Source: Sarcocystis neurona
Taxonomy: Eukaryota; Apicomplexa; Conoidasida; Eucoccidiorida; Sarcocystidae
Length of the DNA: 64,000 nt
NCBI GenBank assembly: GCA_000727475.1
Contig: KL647318.1
Location: forward strand, 921,305 to 985,304
Direction of reading: 5' to 3'
Shown: one piece after another, positions 54,559 to 64,000 of the stretch
How the letters are laid out: each line of letters starts with the position of its first letter
Numbering within the stretch: the first letter of the stretch is position 1
Notes under the pieces: model-generated
What the model was told of the DNA's origin: nothing
Databases searched by the model: none
Seen by the model: the letters and a program-made list of their open reading frames with translations, nothing else
Translations under genes and position numbers: made by a program

Positions 54559-54910
54559 GGTGCGTCTTGTGTGAAAACTCCAACAGCAGCAGGGTCCGTA
54601 GCAGCAGCATGTGATGCCTCTTGTGTGGAAACGCCAACAGCGGCAGCACCAAAAGCAGCAGCGCCAACAGCAGCAGGACCGGCAGCAGTAGCAGGTGACG
54701 CTTCTTGTGCGGAAACGCCAACAGCGGCAGCACCAAAAGCAGCAGCGCCAACAGCAGCAGGACCGGCAGCAGTAGCAGGTGACGCTTCTTGTGCGGAAAC
54801 GCCAGCAGCAGCAGGTTCAGGAGCAGCACCAGGTGATGCTTCTTGTGTGGAAAGACCGATAGCACCAGGTCGAGCAGTAGCAGCAGGTGATGCGTCTTGT
54901 CGGGAGGGAG
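54559..54910. repeat. 84-bp/54-bp tandem repeat, 6 copies
   Basis: A core GA(C/T)GC(T/C/G)TCTTGTG recurs at 54559, 54613, 54697, 54781, 54835 and 54889, giving spacings of 54, 84, 84, 54 and 54 bp. All are multiples of three. Plus reads DASC(V/A)ETP plus Ala-rich linker; minus reads GVS(A/T)QEASP plus Ala-rich linker. Both frames are open. Confidence 0.9.
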
Positions 54911-56035
54911 CGGCAGCAGTCGGTGCAGCAGGAGGGGGCGGAAGGAGGACAGCAGCATCGATTCTATTATCTAGGCGTACAGGCAGTGAGGCAGATAGCT
55001 TCGTAGCAGCAACAACAGCGTCGCAGGGGGCGGAACCATCAGAAGGTGCACAAGCAGCAGCAGAAGCCGCTGCTGTCAGAGAAGCAGCAAAGACAGCAGC
55101 AGCAGAGGAAGACGCACAGATGGCAGCGGAAAAAGCAGTCTCAGGGAAGGAAGTAATAACAGCAGATGGGGCGCGAGCAGTGAGTCTGCCTGTCTCTCCG
55201 GCAGCAGCAAAAGACCCAGGTAAGGATCCAAAAGCAGGGCAGCAGCAAAGACAAGCATCTGACGTAGGAAAATGGGCGCCGCGGAGACAGGTCTTGAACG
55301 AGACGCTCGCAGCTGCGGAAGCCCGTGCAAGAGACGAGACAACTGCAGCAGAGAATCTGCCTGCCGGAAGCTCGGAACGAAGCTCGGCAGTGGCAGTCGA
55401 GGAGAGCCGCAGTGCAACCGAAGTACCGGAGGGGAGCAGTTCTGCAGCGGCAGCAGCTGGACGAAGGCGAGGAGGAGGAATAGCCAGCAAGATGAGACAC
55501 GCGGCGGGGCCGCAGAGAAAGTGGGCCGGTTCAAACATGGCAGCAGGGCTGCAAGGGGAAGCGAAAGATGAGCTGCTTAGAGCCAAGATGGCTGCGCAGT
55601 TCGCCAGCAGCAGCACGCATGCGCGAGACGTGCGATGGAGAAGACGCAGCAGACCCCGGCCCCGTCGTCTGTCAAAGGGACGCAGAAGGCAACGACGCGA
55701 GAGAAGCAGCAGCAGCACCGAGGAAGCAGCGGCCGCGGAGGGTGAACAACAGCAACAGCAGCACAGCCGCAGTTACGGCGGCCCCGGTCGCCACGGCAGC
55801 AGCAGAACGAGAAAAGTAGCCGTCGAGGCTGCACAAGACACCTGGAAGAGCAGCCTGACGGAGAGGAGAAGAAGAAGCAGCAGCAGCAACAGTGCCCCAT
55901 CTGTTTTTGTCGAAGCTCCTACGCAAAATGCAACGCACGCACCGCTCGGACTGCTGCAGGTCGAACAGCTCATGCCGTACATGCGAGAGGAAGACGCACG
56001 GCTTCTACTTAATTCTATGGATATTAAACGTCAGT

Positions 56036-56400
56036 CCACATATATATATATATATGTACAGAAAGAGAAGAGCGAGTCATATATGTATGTGTGGATTGAT
56101 CTGTGTGCCCATTAATAGAGAAAGACTTGTATCCACATAGAGAGACAGAGAGAGAGAAAGAGGCAAATGTTTGTAGGTGTATATATATATATATAGTGGC
56201 GTGCACGCGAAGCAATGAGGGACACAGAGAGAAAGTTAAATGTATGTATGTATGTAGGTATGTATGTATATATATATATATACATATATGTATATGCCTG
56301 TGTATATGCCGATGTATATGTCTATGTATATGTATATGCGTGTGTGTACATATACATATATATATATATATATATATGAGCATGCAGACAGCAAGGAGAG
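56036..56400. repeat. TA/TATG microsatellite tracts
   Basis: Tracts at 56036-56060, 56175-56195, 56240-56300 and 56350-56385 separate the long open region from the next CTG-rich block. Confidence 0.9.
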
Positions 56401-56488
56401 GGCCTCGGCAAGCCAGTGTCTTTCTCTTTGTCGAAAGTGTCTTCAGGAATATTGGCGTCTGAACGACGACATCCCGGCCAGTACATCG

Positions 56489-57166
56489 TTACATTTTCCA
56501 TATGTAGACACGCGTGTCTACATATATATAATTGGGAAGAGAGGGAGCCAAGCAGAGAGGGAAGGTGGAGGAGGAAGAGGTCGAGGCGTGTACAGAAAGA
56601 AGAAAAAGGAAGTTGGACTCGTGCATGCGTTTCTCGCTTCTTTTCTCGGGCTGCATTCGAGCGTCTGTTCTCTGCAAATGACGTCTCTGCGCGACCTGCG
56701 ACGCGTCAAGGGGGGGGCCGTGGGGACTGCGCAGGTTGCTGCCTATCTCTCCTTCTCGCTGCCGCCCTCGATGTTCCTGGGGAATTCCCAAGATGCGTCG
56801 CCTCAACGACAAATCTGCTGAGGCAGCGACATTGCTGAAGCAGCTACTCGCCAACTCTGCTCGACAACGAGCGGCCCGCACGGCTGCGTCGACACCGCGG
56901 CACGGCAAGCGTGGAAAGCTGCCCGCCAACTTACCGTTTATGTGGTGTTCGGCAGGCTGTCTTTCCTGCTGCAGTGTTCGGCTGGCTGTCTTTCCTGCTG
57001 CAGTGTTCGGCTGGCTGTCTTTCCTGCTGCAGTGTTCGGCTGGCTGTCTTTCCTGCTGCAGTGTTCGGCTGGCTGTCTTTCCTGCTGCAGTGTTCGTTTG
57101 GCTGTCTTTCCTGCTGAGAACTTCTGCTGTCTTCCCCTCTGCGGAATGCTGGTGGTTGCCGTTCAT
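56489..57166 (-). CDS. 225-residue frame encoding the 29-bp minisatellite
   Basis: ATG at 57166 opens MNGNHQHSAEGKTAEVLSRK and runs through the repeat as LQQERQPAEHCSRKDSQPN-type sequence, then INGKLAGSFPRLPCRGVDAA and a basic, Ser/Arg region, to a stop at 56489 past a TATA run. The repeat region uses all three phases of the 29-bp unit without a stop. The plus strand is open too but Cys/Leu/Ser-rich. A plus exon reading MRRLNDKSAEAATLLKQLLA (ATG 56793) competes for 56793-56940. Confidence 0.33.
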   Translation of the reverse strand: MNGNHQHSAEGKTAEVLSRKDSQTNTAAGKTASRTLQQERQPAEHCSRKDSQPNTAAGKTASRTLQQERQPAEHHINGKLAGSFPRLPCRGVDAAVRAARCRAELASSCFSNVAASADLSLRRRILGIPQEHRGRQREGEIGSNLRSPHGPPLDASQVAQRRHLQRTDARMQPEKRSEKRMHESNFLFLLSVHASTSSSSTFPLCLAPSLPNYIYVDTRVYIWKM

Positions 57167-57440
57167 CCTGCAGTGTTCGGCTGGCTGTCTTTCCTGTTGA
57201 GGACTTCTGCTGTCATTCCTTCTCCAAAATAGGCAGGCGGTATTCCGTTCTGTGAGCTTCTGCCGGCTGTCTTTCCTGCCGAGAACCGCTGCTGGCTCTC
57301 CTTCCTTCTGCAGTGCACTGCTCGCTCTCTTCTTGCTTCTGCGAAACTCAGCTGGCTACCTTCCTTCGGCCAAATGCTGCTGACTGCCTTTCCTTCTGCG
57401 TGATGCTCTGCTGCTTGTCTTTCCCTGTGCTGCTCCCTCA
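56945..57440. repeat. 29-bp minisatellite: 6 close copies plus degenerate flank
   Basis: GTGTTCGGCTGGCTGTCTTT plus CCTGCTGCA starts at 56945, 56974, 57003, 57032, 57061 and 57090. From 57118 to about 57440, diverged copies keep GCTGGCTGTCTTTCCTGC-like pieces. The gradient from uniform to diverged suggests recent homogenisation of the left part. Confidence 0.92.
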
Positions 57441-57464
57441 CAGTGGTAGCAACAAACACGTACT

Positions 57465-57709
57465 TTGAAATTCCTACAACTTGCAGCTACACAGGTGGTG
57501 GGTATATATATTTGTGGCTCTTCATATCTTCGACGCAGAAATGGTGACGCAAAGCTGCGTCTTGGGGGGGTAGGGGGACGAAGCTGCTTCTCTGTCCCCT
57601 TCGACAACGACGTCGCTATCTCTGGCAATCCGTATGGCGTGGCGCGTAGCTGAGCCAGCTCATGACGTGCGCACGCCTTTACTCGGCAGTGTTGAAGAGG
57701 GCCCGCCAT
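57465..57709 (-). CDS. First exon candidate with ATG, minus strand
   Basis: ATG at 57709 opens MAGPLQHCRVKACARHELAQ, then RATPYGLPEIATSLSKGTEK and FLRRRYEEPQIYIPTTCVAA and ends at donor TTTCAAA|GTACGT (57464). It precedes the minisatellite frame on the same strand, so both could belong to one gene. Composition is ordinary. Product not recognised. Confidence 0.38.
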
Positions 57710-58964
57710 GATGGGTATTCTGCAGGAAAAGTGAAGAATGTCCCCTGCCTCTCTCTGCGCCTGTGTGGTGATGACTCTTCGATAATTCTGTCTGCTCTTC
57801 TCTATCTCCCCGTCTCTCCGTCTCTGTGTCTCGCCGTCTCGGTGTCTCGCTGTCTCGCTCTCCCCCGCGGGGGTGTATGTGTGTCTGTGTCTCCCTCGGC
57901 TGCGTTGTCTCCGTTGATGTATGTGTGGGAAAAATAAAGAGAAACGGCGGGCAGAGGCGGTGGAGGTTCTGTGCCTCCTCTTCTCCCACCGGGAGGCGCG
58001 CTTTCCTCGCTAGACGCCTGCTTCACCTCCCTTTGCAGCAGCGCCCGTGACGCAAGCAGCAGCAGAAGCGTCTTCAGGGAGGCGGCAAGCGACTTTTCTT
58101 GGGTTACCGGGGGACAGAAAGCAGAAGACGAAGAAGCGGTGTCAGGCCCCGCCCCTGTGCAGCGTGCAGCAGGATAAGATGAAAGAAGAGGAAGAGAAAG
58201 AAAGAGTTGATGTGACCTCTCGCCGCAGCAGCCGCAGCGGTATCAGCAGCAACGTGCGTGTGCATGCGTGTGTGTCGCAGTACATGTCTGCAAGTGCTGC
58301 TCCTGCTTCGTCTGAACTTTTGCATGCCCAGGCCTGGTCCGGGGCTCCGGGGCCGCCCAGGCATGCCGTTGGCGGAGAAAGACAAGCAGCAGCATTGCTA
58401 CCAGGCACCCACGCCAACAGACTCGCTCGGCAGTAGTATTGACCTTGCCACGACAGTCAATTTTTTGCCTGTCTTTTTGCGTGCTGAGGCCCGCGACCCT
58501 CTCTATCTCTCCTTCTCTCTCGCAGCAGCAGCGGCAGCAACCGACGGCGGCGCAGGTTTGGGGAGAGAGTCCACTGCGAGTTTCAGCCCGAGGCACCGAC
58601 GCAGCCACTTTCTTCCTCCTGAGTGCGTCTCCGCTGCCTGCAGAGGATCGCGAAGTGTGTCGAAACTTCGAAGGAGAGGAAGCGAAAAGCTTCTACTGCC
58701 GCTGTGCTATGTCAACGTGCTTGTGTGGTGTGCGTCAGTGTGTGGAGGGGTGCTGTCCAAATTCCCGCGCGTGCGTCGGGGACGGGAAGGGAGGGCTCCG
58801 TTGGTTCAGCAGTAGGAGAGAGAAGCACACGCCGCAGACTGGGGCAGGATTTTCGTCCCTCATCGACCATGCGTGTACACATCTGTATAGACACGTGTGC
58901 ACGTGTGTGTATATGTGTGTGTGTGTGTGGATGTGTGTCTACTGCGCTGCTGCGGCATTTGTAG
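57710..58964. other. Mixed region with possible exons
   Basis: CTCT-rich sequence at 57780-57900 and a TG tract at 58900-58935. Open plus frames (58047-58436, 58439-59125) contain protein-like pieces such as EDREVCRNFEGEEAKSFYCR after an acceptor CTGCCTGCAG| near 58641, but frame choice is uncertain. Confidence 0.4.
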
Positions 58965-59050
58965 GCCGAGGATTGGTGGAGAGAGACGCCTTTTCTCTCT
59001 TCCTTGAAGATCTATACCGTGACGTCTGGCGCTACCGGGCGGCGGCGCAG
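58965..59050 (+). CDS. Short exon candidate
   Basis: The acceptor GGCATTTGTAG|G follows a TG-rich stretch, and the donor GGCGCAG|GTACTT closes 86 bp. Reading: RGLVERDAFSLFLEDLYRDV then WRYRAAAQ, an amphipathic helix pattern. It runs phase 1 to phase 0. Neighbouring exons were not identified. Confidence 0.33.
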
Positions 59051-60620
59051 GTACTTTTTCTGCTTCTTCCCCCTTCAAGCGGCTGCTGCATCACAATATT
59101 TTACGTAGCGGCAGCTCATCGCTGAGACAGGCGCCGCTCTCCACGAACGCGTGCATGCGCGTTCCTCACTGCGTTGGCCGGCGACGTAGAAATAAAGGCG
59201 GACATGCACGCGTCTCACGAGGAAGAGGCGGCTGCTGCTCGGCATTCCCGGGAATGTCGGCAAAAGTTCACTTTGCGTTTATATACGTGTGGTTGCTAAT
59301 GTACGGGACGTGGTAGTCGTGGTAGAGGTGGTACTGCTGGTCACGCCGGGGCTCAGTCTGTGGTGGTTGTGGTGGTGATTGGTGGGTGGGCGTGGTGGCG
59401 ACTGCGGTGGTGATTGTCAATAGGTTGCTCACTGCGATGGTGGTGGTGGTGGTGACGATGGTCGTGATGGTAATTGTGGTGACGGCGATGGATGTGTTGG
59501 TGGTGTTGGTGACCGTGGTGGTGACCGTGATGGTGATGGTGGTGATGGTGGTGGTAGTGGTGACTGGGGTCGCGACGCAGCGATGATGCTGGTGGTGGTG
59601 ATGAGGGTGGTTGTGGTGGTGGAGAGGGTGATGTGTCGCACGCTGTGCCATGGAGACGTGAAGCAACAACGGCGAGCGAAGAAGGGCGGGTAGAGAAATA
59701 CAGAGAAGTTGCGAAGGTTGCAGCTGCGCACATCTCCTGCGTATTGCTCGGCCCCTCGCCTTCTCCACGCGGACGTAGTAGACGGAGAGACGCAAGCATC
59801 TGCCCGGTGTCTCTGCTGCAGCCGGTACCCCGAGGACGTCCTGGCGACCTACTGAGTGCAACCTGCGGGCAGCAGATAGAGAGAAATAGGGAGAGAAAGA
59901 AGCGAGGAGCAGATAGACAGGAAGAGGGAAAGAGAAAGATATTAAGAAATAGAGAGCAAAGGAGAGCAACAAGGAGGGCCACAGAGGAGCCCGGACATTC
60001 GTGAGAACGCCTCGAGCGCTGCACTTCAACAGAAGTGTACCGCTGTGCCACACTACGGCAGAGAGAGAGTGTGTCTGGACCAGGTGATGCACGCGCGACC
60101 GCTGCACGAGGCGAGGATGAAGGGAAGAAGAGCCACCCCATACATATTCGAATTTTTGTAGATTATCGATACTCATGTGTTGGTGCCATGATATCGGGAA
60201 AACAGCTTGCTGGTGCAGCTCGTGTCCTTTCAGTCGAATCGTTTTCCGGCCGCTGTCGGAGCTCTGCTTCGATTCCGGCCGCTGCTGCTGCTACAGCCTT
60301 CTCTCTCCCTCTGCGTGTGACTGTTGCTGCTACCATCCGGTGGTGGCTGCCGCTCCTGCTCAGTCCCACTGCTGCTGCTACTGCTGCTGAGTCCTGCTGC
60401 TGTTGCTGAGTCCTGCCGCTGCTGCTGCTGAGTCCTGCTGCTGCTGCTGGCGTGTTGAGCTGTTGCAGTTTTGTGGGGAGTGGTGGTGCGAGGGTGGCGA
60501 AAAGGGCTTCTGCTGCGGCTGCGTGTGTACGGGCGTGTTGCTGCTTGTGCGGTTGTGTCGCCGTCGTCGCTCTTCATGTGCTGTGCATGTATGCTGCTCC
60601 TACCTGGGCCCCTGCTGCAG
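59051..60620. other. Region with GGT minisatellite, no gene resolved
   Basis: 59051-59300 is complex sequence without a clear frame. 59320-59640 is the GGT/GAT array. 59640-60010 has an open plus frame of basic character, and 60200-60600 is CTG-rich. Confidence 0.45.
59320..59640. repeat. GGT/GAT minisatellite, G-rich on plus strand
   Basis: GGTGGTGATGGT-type hexamers and variants fill about 300 bp. The minus strand reads as His-rich or Thr/Ile-rich depending on frame. Unlike the rest of the window it is not CAG-related. Confidence 0.9.
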
Positions 60621-60777
60621 CTCAACCGAGAAGTCCTTCTGCGTGCGCACTGGTACATCGGAGGTGCCAGTCTCCCCGCGGCGCTGCTGCTGATGCTGTT
60701 GCTGCTGCAGCTGCCTGCTGCCTACTACACCGCAGCGGTGCTTGCATGCCTGTTTCTCGCCTGTCTTTGGCTAGCAG
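60621..60777 (+). CDS. Membrane exon of a two-exon gene
   Basis: The acceptor CCCTGCTGCAG|C and donor CTAGCAG|GTAAGA bound 157 bp. The frame reads LNREVLLRAHWYIGGASLP, then a hydrophobic run ALLLMLLLLQLPAAYYTAA and LACLFLACLWLAG, one or two membrane segments. It ends in phase 1 and joins the exon at 61474 in phase. An upstream exon or start must exist. Family not recognised. Confidence 0.47.
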
Positions 60778-61473
60778 GTAAGACATACCCCAGGGGACGC
60801 CGTTGGCGAAGCGCTGTCACAGCTTCTGCTGCTGCTCTGTCCAGCGCGTGCCAACAGCTGCTGCAGCAGAGGCGAGTGCTCGTCCTGCTGCTGCTCCTGT
60901 CGCTCCTCTTCTGACGACAGTGCTGCTGCAGTGCGGGCTTCTTGCGGCACCTGTTGCAGCTGTTGACCCTGTTGCTGCTGCTGTCCCTGCTGCTGCCCGA
61001 CCTGCTGCAGCAGCTGGTGCCGCCGCGCGGTTCCCCTTTTTTTCCGCTGGGGCTCGTCCGCAGCCGCCGCAATTCCTTCCTGCAAAAGCCGCAGCGCCGA
61101 CGCTGCCGTCTGCTGTGCGTCTCTCTTGCCGCTGCTGCTGTTGCTGCCGCTGCTTCCAACATTCCTGTCCCTCTTCTGCTGCTACCGCTTCGGGTCTCAC
61201 TGCTGCCCTGTGGGGGTGCTGTTGCCATCTTTCTCGTCCCCGCGGAGCCAAGCGTTCAGCGAGAACCGCTCGTTTCCTTCTCCCCTGTCGCCACTGCTCT
61301 GCTTCTGTGTTGGCTGCTGCTTCTGCATTGGTTGCGACTGCTGCGTTTGTTGCTGTCTCTGTGTCGGCTGCTGCTTCTGTACTTTTTGTTGCTTCTGTGT
61401 TTGCTGCTGCTGCCGTGGGACTCCTGCTGCTTGTGCTGCTGTGCTGCTGCTGCTGCTTCTTCTTGACTTGCAG
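60778..61473 (+). other. 696-bp CTG-rich intron
   Basis: Donor GTAAGA and acceptor CTTCTTCTTGACTTGCAG| bound a stretch made largely of CTG-polarity repeats. Frames inside it are open on both strands but Leu/Cys-rich on plus. Confidence 0.45.
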
Positions 61474-62465
61474 GTCCTCGCATTCGACGCGACATTGGCC
61501 TGCTGCGCTTCCTGTCACTGCAGCAGTCGCTGGACGTTGGGGATCTCGTGGAATTTATTCCTCGCCCAGCGGCTTCCTGTCCTTGTGGGACGGACGCCCA
61601 CGAGCGCGCAGCTGCTGTTGGTTTTTCTCCTCCCCTCGCGGCTGCCCAAAAGCGCGAAAAGAAGCGCTTCTTCAACACAACGAGGGGGCGGACAGCAGCA
61701 GCAGGAGGGGGAAAACGAAGAGGAGCAGCAGCAGCAGCTGAGCAAGAGGCGGCTGCCATAAGTGGACAGTATTCTTTCTTGCAAGAGTGTGCTGCGGCCG
61801 CAGCAGCCAGGGCCAGCGCCGCAGCAGCGACAGCAGCAGCTGCTGCAGCAGGCGCAGCGCACGTCGTAGTGGAAGTTGCAGCTGCTGCTCGAGAAGGCAA
61901 AGCAAAGGGCAGCACGCCTGGGATTGCCTCGTCGGGCGAGAAAGAAGTCGGAGGAAGAGGCGCAGGTGCCTGCAACAGCAGCAGCAGGCAGCAGCAGCAC
62001 CACCACCACTCCCACGCCTGTGAGCTGAACAGCGCGGCCACAGCAGCAAAGGCAACAGCAGCTGCAACCGTTGCGCACGCCTGCTTCTGGCTAGCACCTA
62101 CTGAAGAAGAAGAAGAAAACTGGTGGGTGAATCCTTACCGAGCAGGAGCAGTCGAGCAGCAACAGCAGCCTCTGGCCGCGTCTTGTTGTCCGGTGACACC
62201 TGCCGCCACCGCAGCTCTCGCTGCCGCGGCTGCTGCGTCTGTCTCTGCTGCTGCTGCTCCTCTTCCTCCCGCTGCGGCGCAGGCACTACCCGCTGCTGAT
62301 TCTGCCCTAGGATCTCCTCCCCTGCGCGGCCGCTGCATGCGTATTGACCTACGGGAAATTATTCTCAAGACCGTCAGCAGCAAAATGCCTTCCCACGTGA
62401 GCCGCCGCGGCACTCCTTCCACTCCCCTTGCTGTTACATTACGCCTCCGTACACACACACGTTAG
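61474..62465 (+). CDS. Large second exon, Ala-rich, of the same gene
   Basis: Directly after the acceptor the frame reads PRIRRDIGLLRFLSLQQSLD and VGDLVEFIPRPAASCPCG, then basic and long Ala-rich stretches. A His/Gln patch, FWLAPTEEEEENWWVNPYRA (62090) and MRIDLREIILKTVSSKMPSH (62337) follow, to TAG at 62463-62465. It joins the 60621 exon with exact phase (split Gly codon). A donor-like CACAC|GTTAGT at 62461 may extend it. No family recognised. Confidence 0.47.
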
Positions 62466-62537
62466 TGACGTACTCAGCTACCCGCGCAATATTACTTCTT
62501 CTCTACGGCAGCCCCCAGTCTTCTCTCCTACGTATAC

Positions 62538-62570
<33 letters not shown>

Positions 62571-62572
62571 GT
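62538..62572. repeat. (TA)n microsatellite
   Basis: About 15 TA units with little interruption. Confidence 0.95.
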
Positions 62573-62899
62573 TGCAGACAGGTTCTTCTACAAGCCGCCA
62601 CATCCACATATATGTATACTGTTGTACTCAAATATGTATATGTACGTATCCGTAGATACAAGAGTTCTGACATCTTCCTGCAGTTTATGCATGCGTGTGT
62701 ACGCCTGTCGTTCCGTCTCTTTGGCTGCGTCGTGTGGAGTGTCTATACACCACATGTAGTCGACGCGCTGCGCATGTGTTTGGACGGTCGAGGTAGCCAT
62801 TTAAAAGACGTGTCGATCGACCCCTCACTAAGCGCTTACTACTGATGCATGCTGCAAAGTTTCTTTGCTTCCTCCGTTTCTTCTTCTTCTCTTTCTCCC

Positions 62900-63010
62900 T
62901 ATATAAATACAGATATGTGTGTGCGTGTGTATCGATCTCCGTGTATATATATGTATATATATATATATATATACACACATATAGAGAGAGAGATAGATAT
63001 GGGTGTGCAT
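62900..63010. repeat. TATG/TA/GA microsatellite tract
   Basis: TGTGTG, TATATATG, (TA)n and GAGAGA follow each other within 110 bp. Confidence 0.9.
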
Positions 63011-63899
63011 GTGTGTGGAGCTACGTAAATGGGGACAGGCACCTTCGCAAAGGAGGAGCTGTGCGGCAGACTAACTGATACGCAGATGAGCGGCAGACCG
63101 GACGCTTGCTGCTGCTGCTGCTTTTGTTTTTGCTGTCTGCATGCATGCCTGTCTTCCTCCTTCGCGCACATTTTTAAGTTCTTCAATGTACGTATACTCT
63201 CCTCGTTGTCGGCTTCTGACTGATGCGGCAGCACATGTGTCAGCCTTCTGGTCGAGCACCCATATGTGAGGAAAGTCGTGAAAATCTATGCAACACACAT
63301 TTCTAGGGGAAAATTAATGAGTCTGCAGTGGCTGCCAATTTATAGAGGCCAGACCCCTTCTCGACGCCTGAATTTATTTCGACCCAGGAAAAGGCCGCTT
63401 CTTCTCGCACAGTCGCTCCTGCCTCTTCTCCAGCTGCCAGTTGGTGGCTGTTGGGAGTAGGTCGGAGCTGCTGTTGCTGCTGCCGGAAAAAGAGCATGTG
63501 CATGTGCGCTCCGGCGGGGCTGCTGGTGCGGCAGGGAGGCCACCGCCACCGCTGCTGTTGCTGCGTCTGCTGCTCAAAGAACGGCTGTGTTGTTACGTCT
63601 GCTGTATGTCAGTCACATGTGGGCTTGCGGCATATGCTGCAGTACTCTCGTCTGCAGTTGCTGCATCTGCTGCACACTTCACTCGCGTGTGGGGTTGCTG
63701 CTGGATTTTTCTTGTGTGGGGTGGCTGCAGCTGCTGCGTCTGCCTACGACGGACGTCGCCCTGCGATACGTACTGCAAAACTACTCTCGCACAACAGCAG
63801 CGGCGCACGTGTTGCTGCTGCTGCGACTGCCGCCCTCGCCTCCCCTGCAGCAGCAGCAGCAACATCCACATGGCCCTTCGGGTGTCCTCCTCTCTGCAG

Positions 63900-64000
63900 A
63901 AGTCCCTCCCGCTGCTCCTGACGCAATTTTCTCTCCTGCTACACGAGAAAAACCTCCTGCTGCTCTCCCCACAGCAGCAGCGGGAGTCGCGCGTGCTGCT
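63900..64000 (+). CDS. Ala/Pro-rich exon running off the right edge
   Basis: The acceptor GTCCTCCTCTCTGCAG|A at 63898-63899 has a strong pyrimidine tract. The frame then reads VPPAAPDAIFSPATREKPPA and continues Ala-rich to the window end. The minus strand is also open. Truncated by the window. Confidence 0.32.

Larger units (their letters stand above)
43426..56115 (+). other. 12.7-kb uninterrupted frame, probably composite
   Basis: One plus frame is open for 4229 codons. Its first codon is GTG and the first in-frame ATG is about 335 codons in. Composition changes abruptly: Ala-rich (43.7-44.2 kb), Ser-rich (44.8-46.2), Ala-rich (46.2-46.5 and 47.7-49.5), a Gln-rich protein-like part (49.5-52.2), Ser/Cys/Arg-rich (52.2-53.4), then Ala-rich. 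Strong donors occur inside it (ATCAG|GTAGGT at 45557, GGAAG|GTGAGT at 52166). Other frames carry more protein-like sequence in places. It is best seen as several exons and introns whose repeats happen to lack stops. It ends with VEQLMPYMREEDARLLLNSM before an AT tract at 56036. Confidence 0.4.
62466..63899. other. Microsatellite spacer then CTG-rich DNA
   Basis: TA tracts lie at 62538-62572 and 62940-62975. A (GA)n/(CT)n-rich stretch at 62880-63000 and TGCATGCATGC near 63141 follow. From 63440 the plus strand is CTG-rich with an Ala-rich frame (63451-63921). No full gene is supported. Confidence 0.55.

Noticed and set aside
55893..55970. CPICFC followed by further Cys in a Gln frame, RING-finger-like
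   Set aside because: The remaining Cys/His spacing does not match a RING or other known zinc finger and the frame stops soon after.
59353..60141. His-rich minus frame over the GGT/GAT array
   Set aside because: Three minus frames are equally open and the His run is a product of the array.
60621..60777. Faint resemblance of WYIGGASLP plus membrane run to PEN-2
   Set aside because: The Trp-x-x-Asn motif and loop between the PEN-2 membrane segments are absent.

Overview
The window looks like nuclear DNA of an Eimeria-type coccidian (Apicomplexa). The basis is a combination known from published Eimeria genome work: dense CAG/CTG trinucleotide repeats inside long open frames (runs of Gln, Ala and Ser), alternation of repeat-rich (R) and feature-poor (P) segments, GT-AG introns, and many palindromic TGCATGC motifs. 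The species cannot be told from the sequence. No rRNA, tRNA, CRISPR array, intact transposon or telomere-like heptamer array was seen. No protein could be assigned to a named family, so all gene symbols are empty.

Layout: 1-9.6 kb is R-type, with two long Gln/Ala-rich frames, a 21-bp minisatellite, a composite CTG/TATATG satellite and a Gln-rich frame broken by two TAG codons. 9.6-28 kb is mostly P-type: AT, AC and TATG microsatellites, a cluster of 16 TGCATGC motifs, a small acidic-protein locus at 10.1-11.1 kb, and exon-like blocks mainly on the minus strand between 13.7 and 18.5 kb. These include one well-formed 50-bp intron. 28-35.3 kb holds a 1.5-thousand-residue Ala/Gln protein with a degenerate SLYYER-like repeat and a possible second exon. 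36-43 kb is CTG-rich and contains exon candidates for a multi-pass membrane protein. 43.4-56.1 kb is one uninterrupted 12.7-kb frame. It is probably not one coding sequence: it contains good splice donors, changes character repeatedly, and overlaps a believable Gln-rich exon (49.5-52.2 kb), a decayed Gln frame (52.4-53.4 kb) and several in-frame tandem repeats. 56-64 kb has a 29-bp minisatellite readable in three phases, a GGT/GAT minisatellite, a phase-matched two-exon gene with a membrane segment (60.6-62.5 kb) and an exon running off the right edge.

Main limit: CAG/CTG repeats contain no stop codon in any frame on either strand. Long open frames therefore arise without coding, and protein-like translations can appear on both strands at once. 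Gene calls rest on splice signals, phase agreement, composition (preference for Gln/Ala/Ser over Leu/Cys) and start codons. Most are exon candidates with confidence below 0.5. Repeat calls are much firmer. No functional link between neighbouring genes can be drawn.
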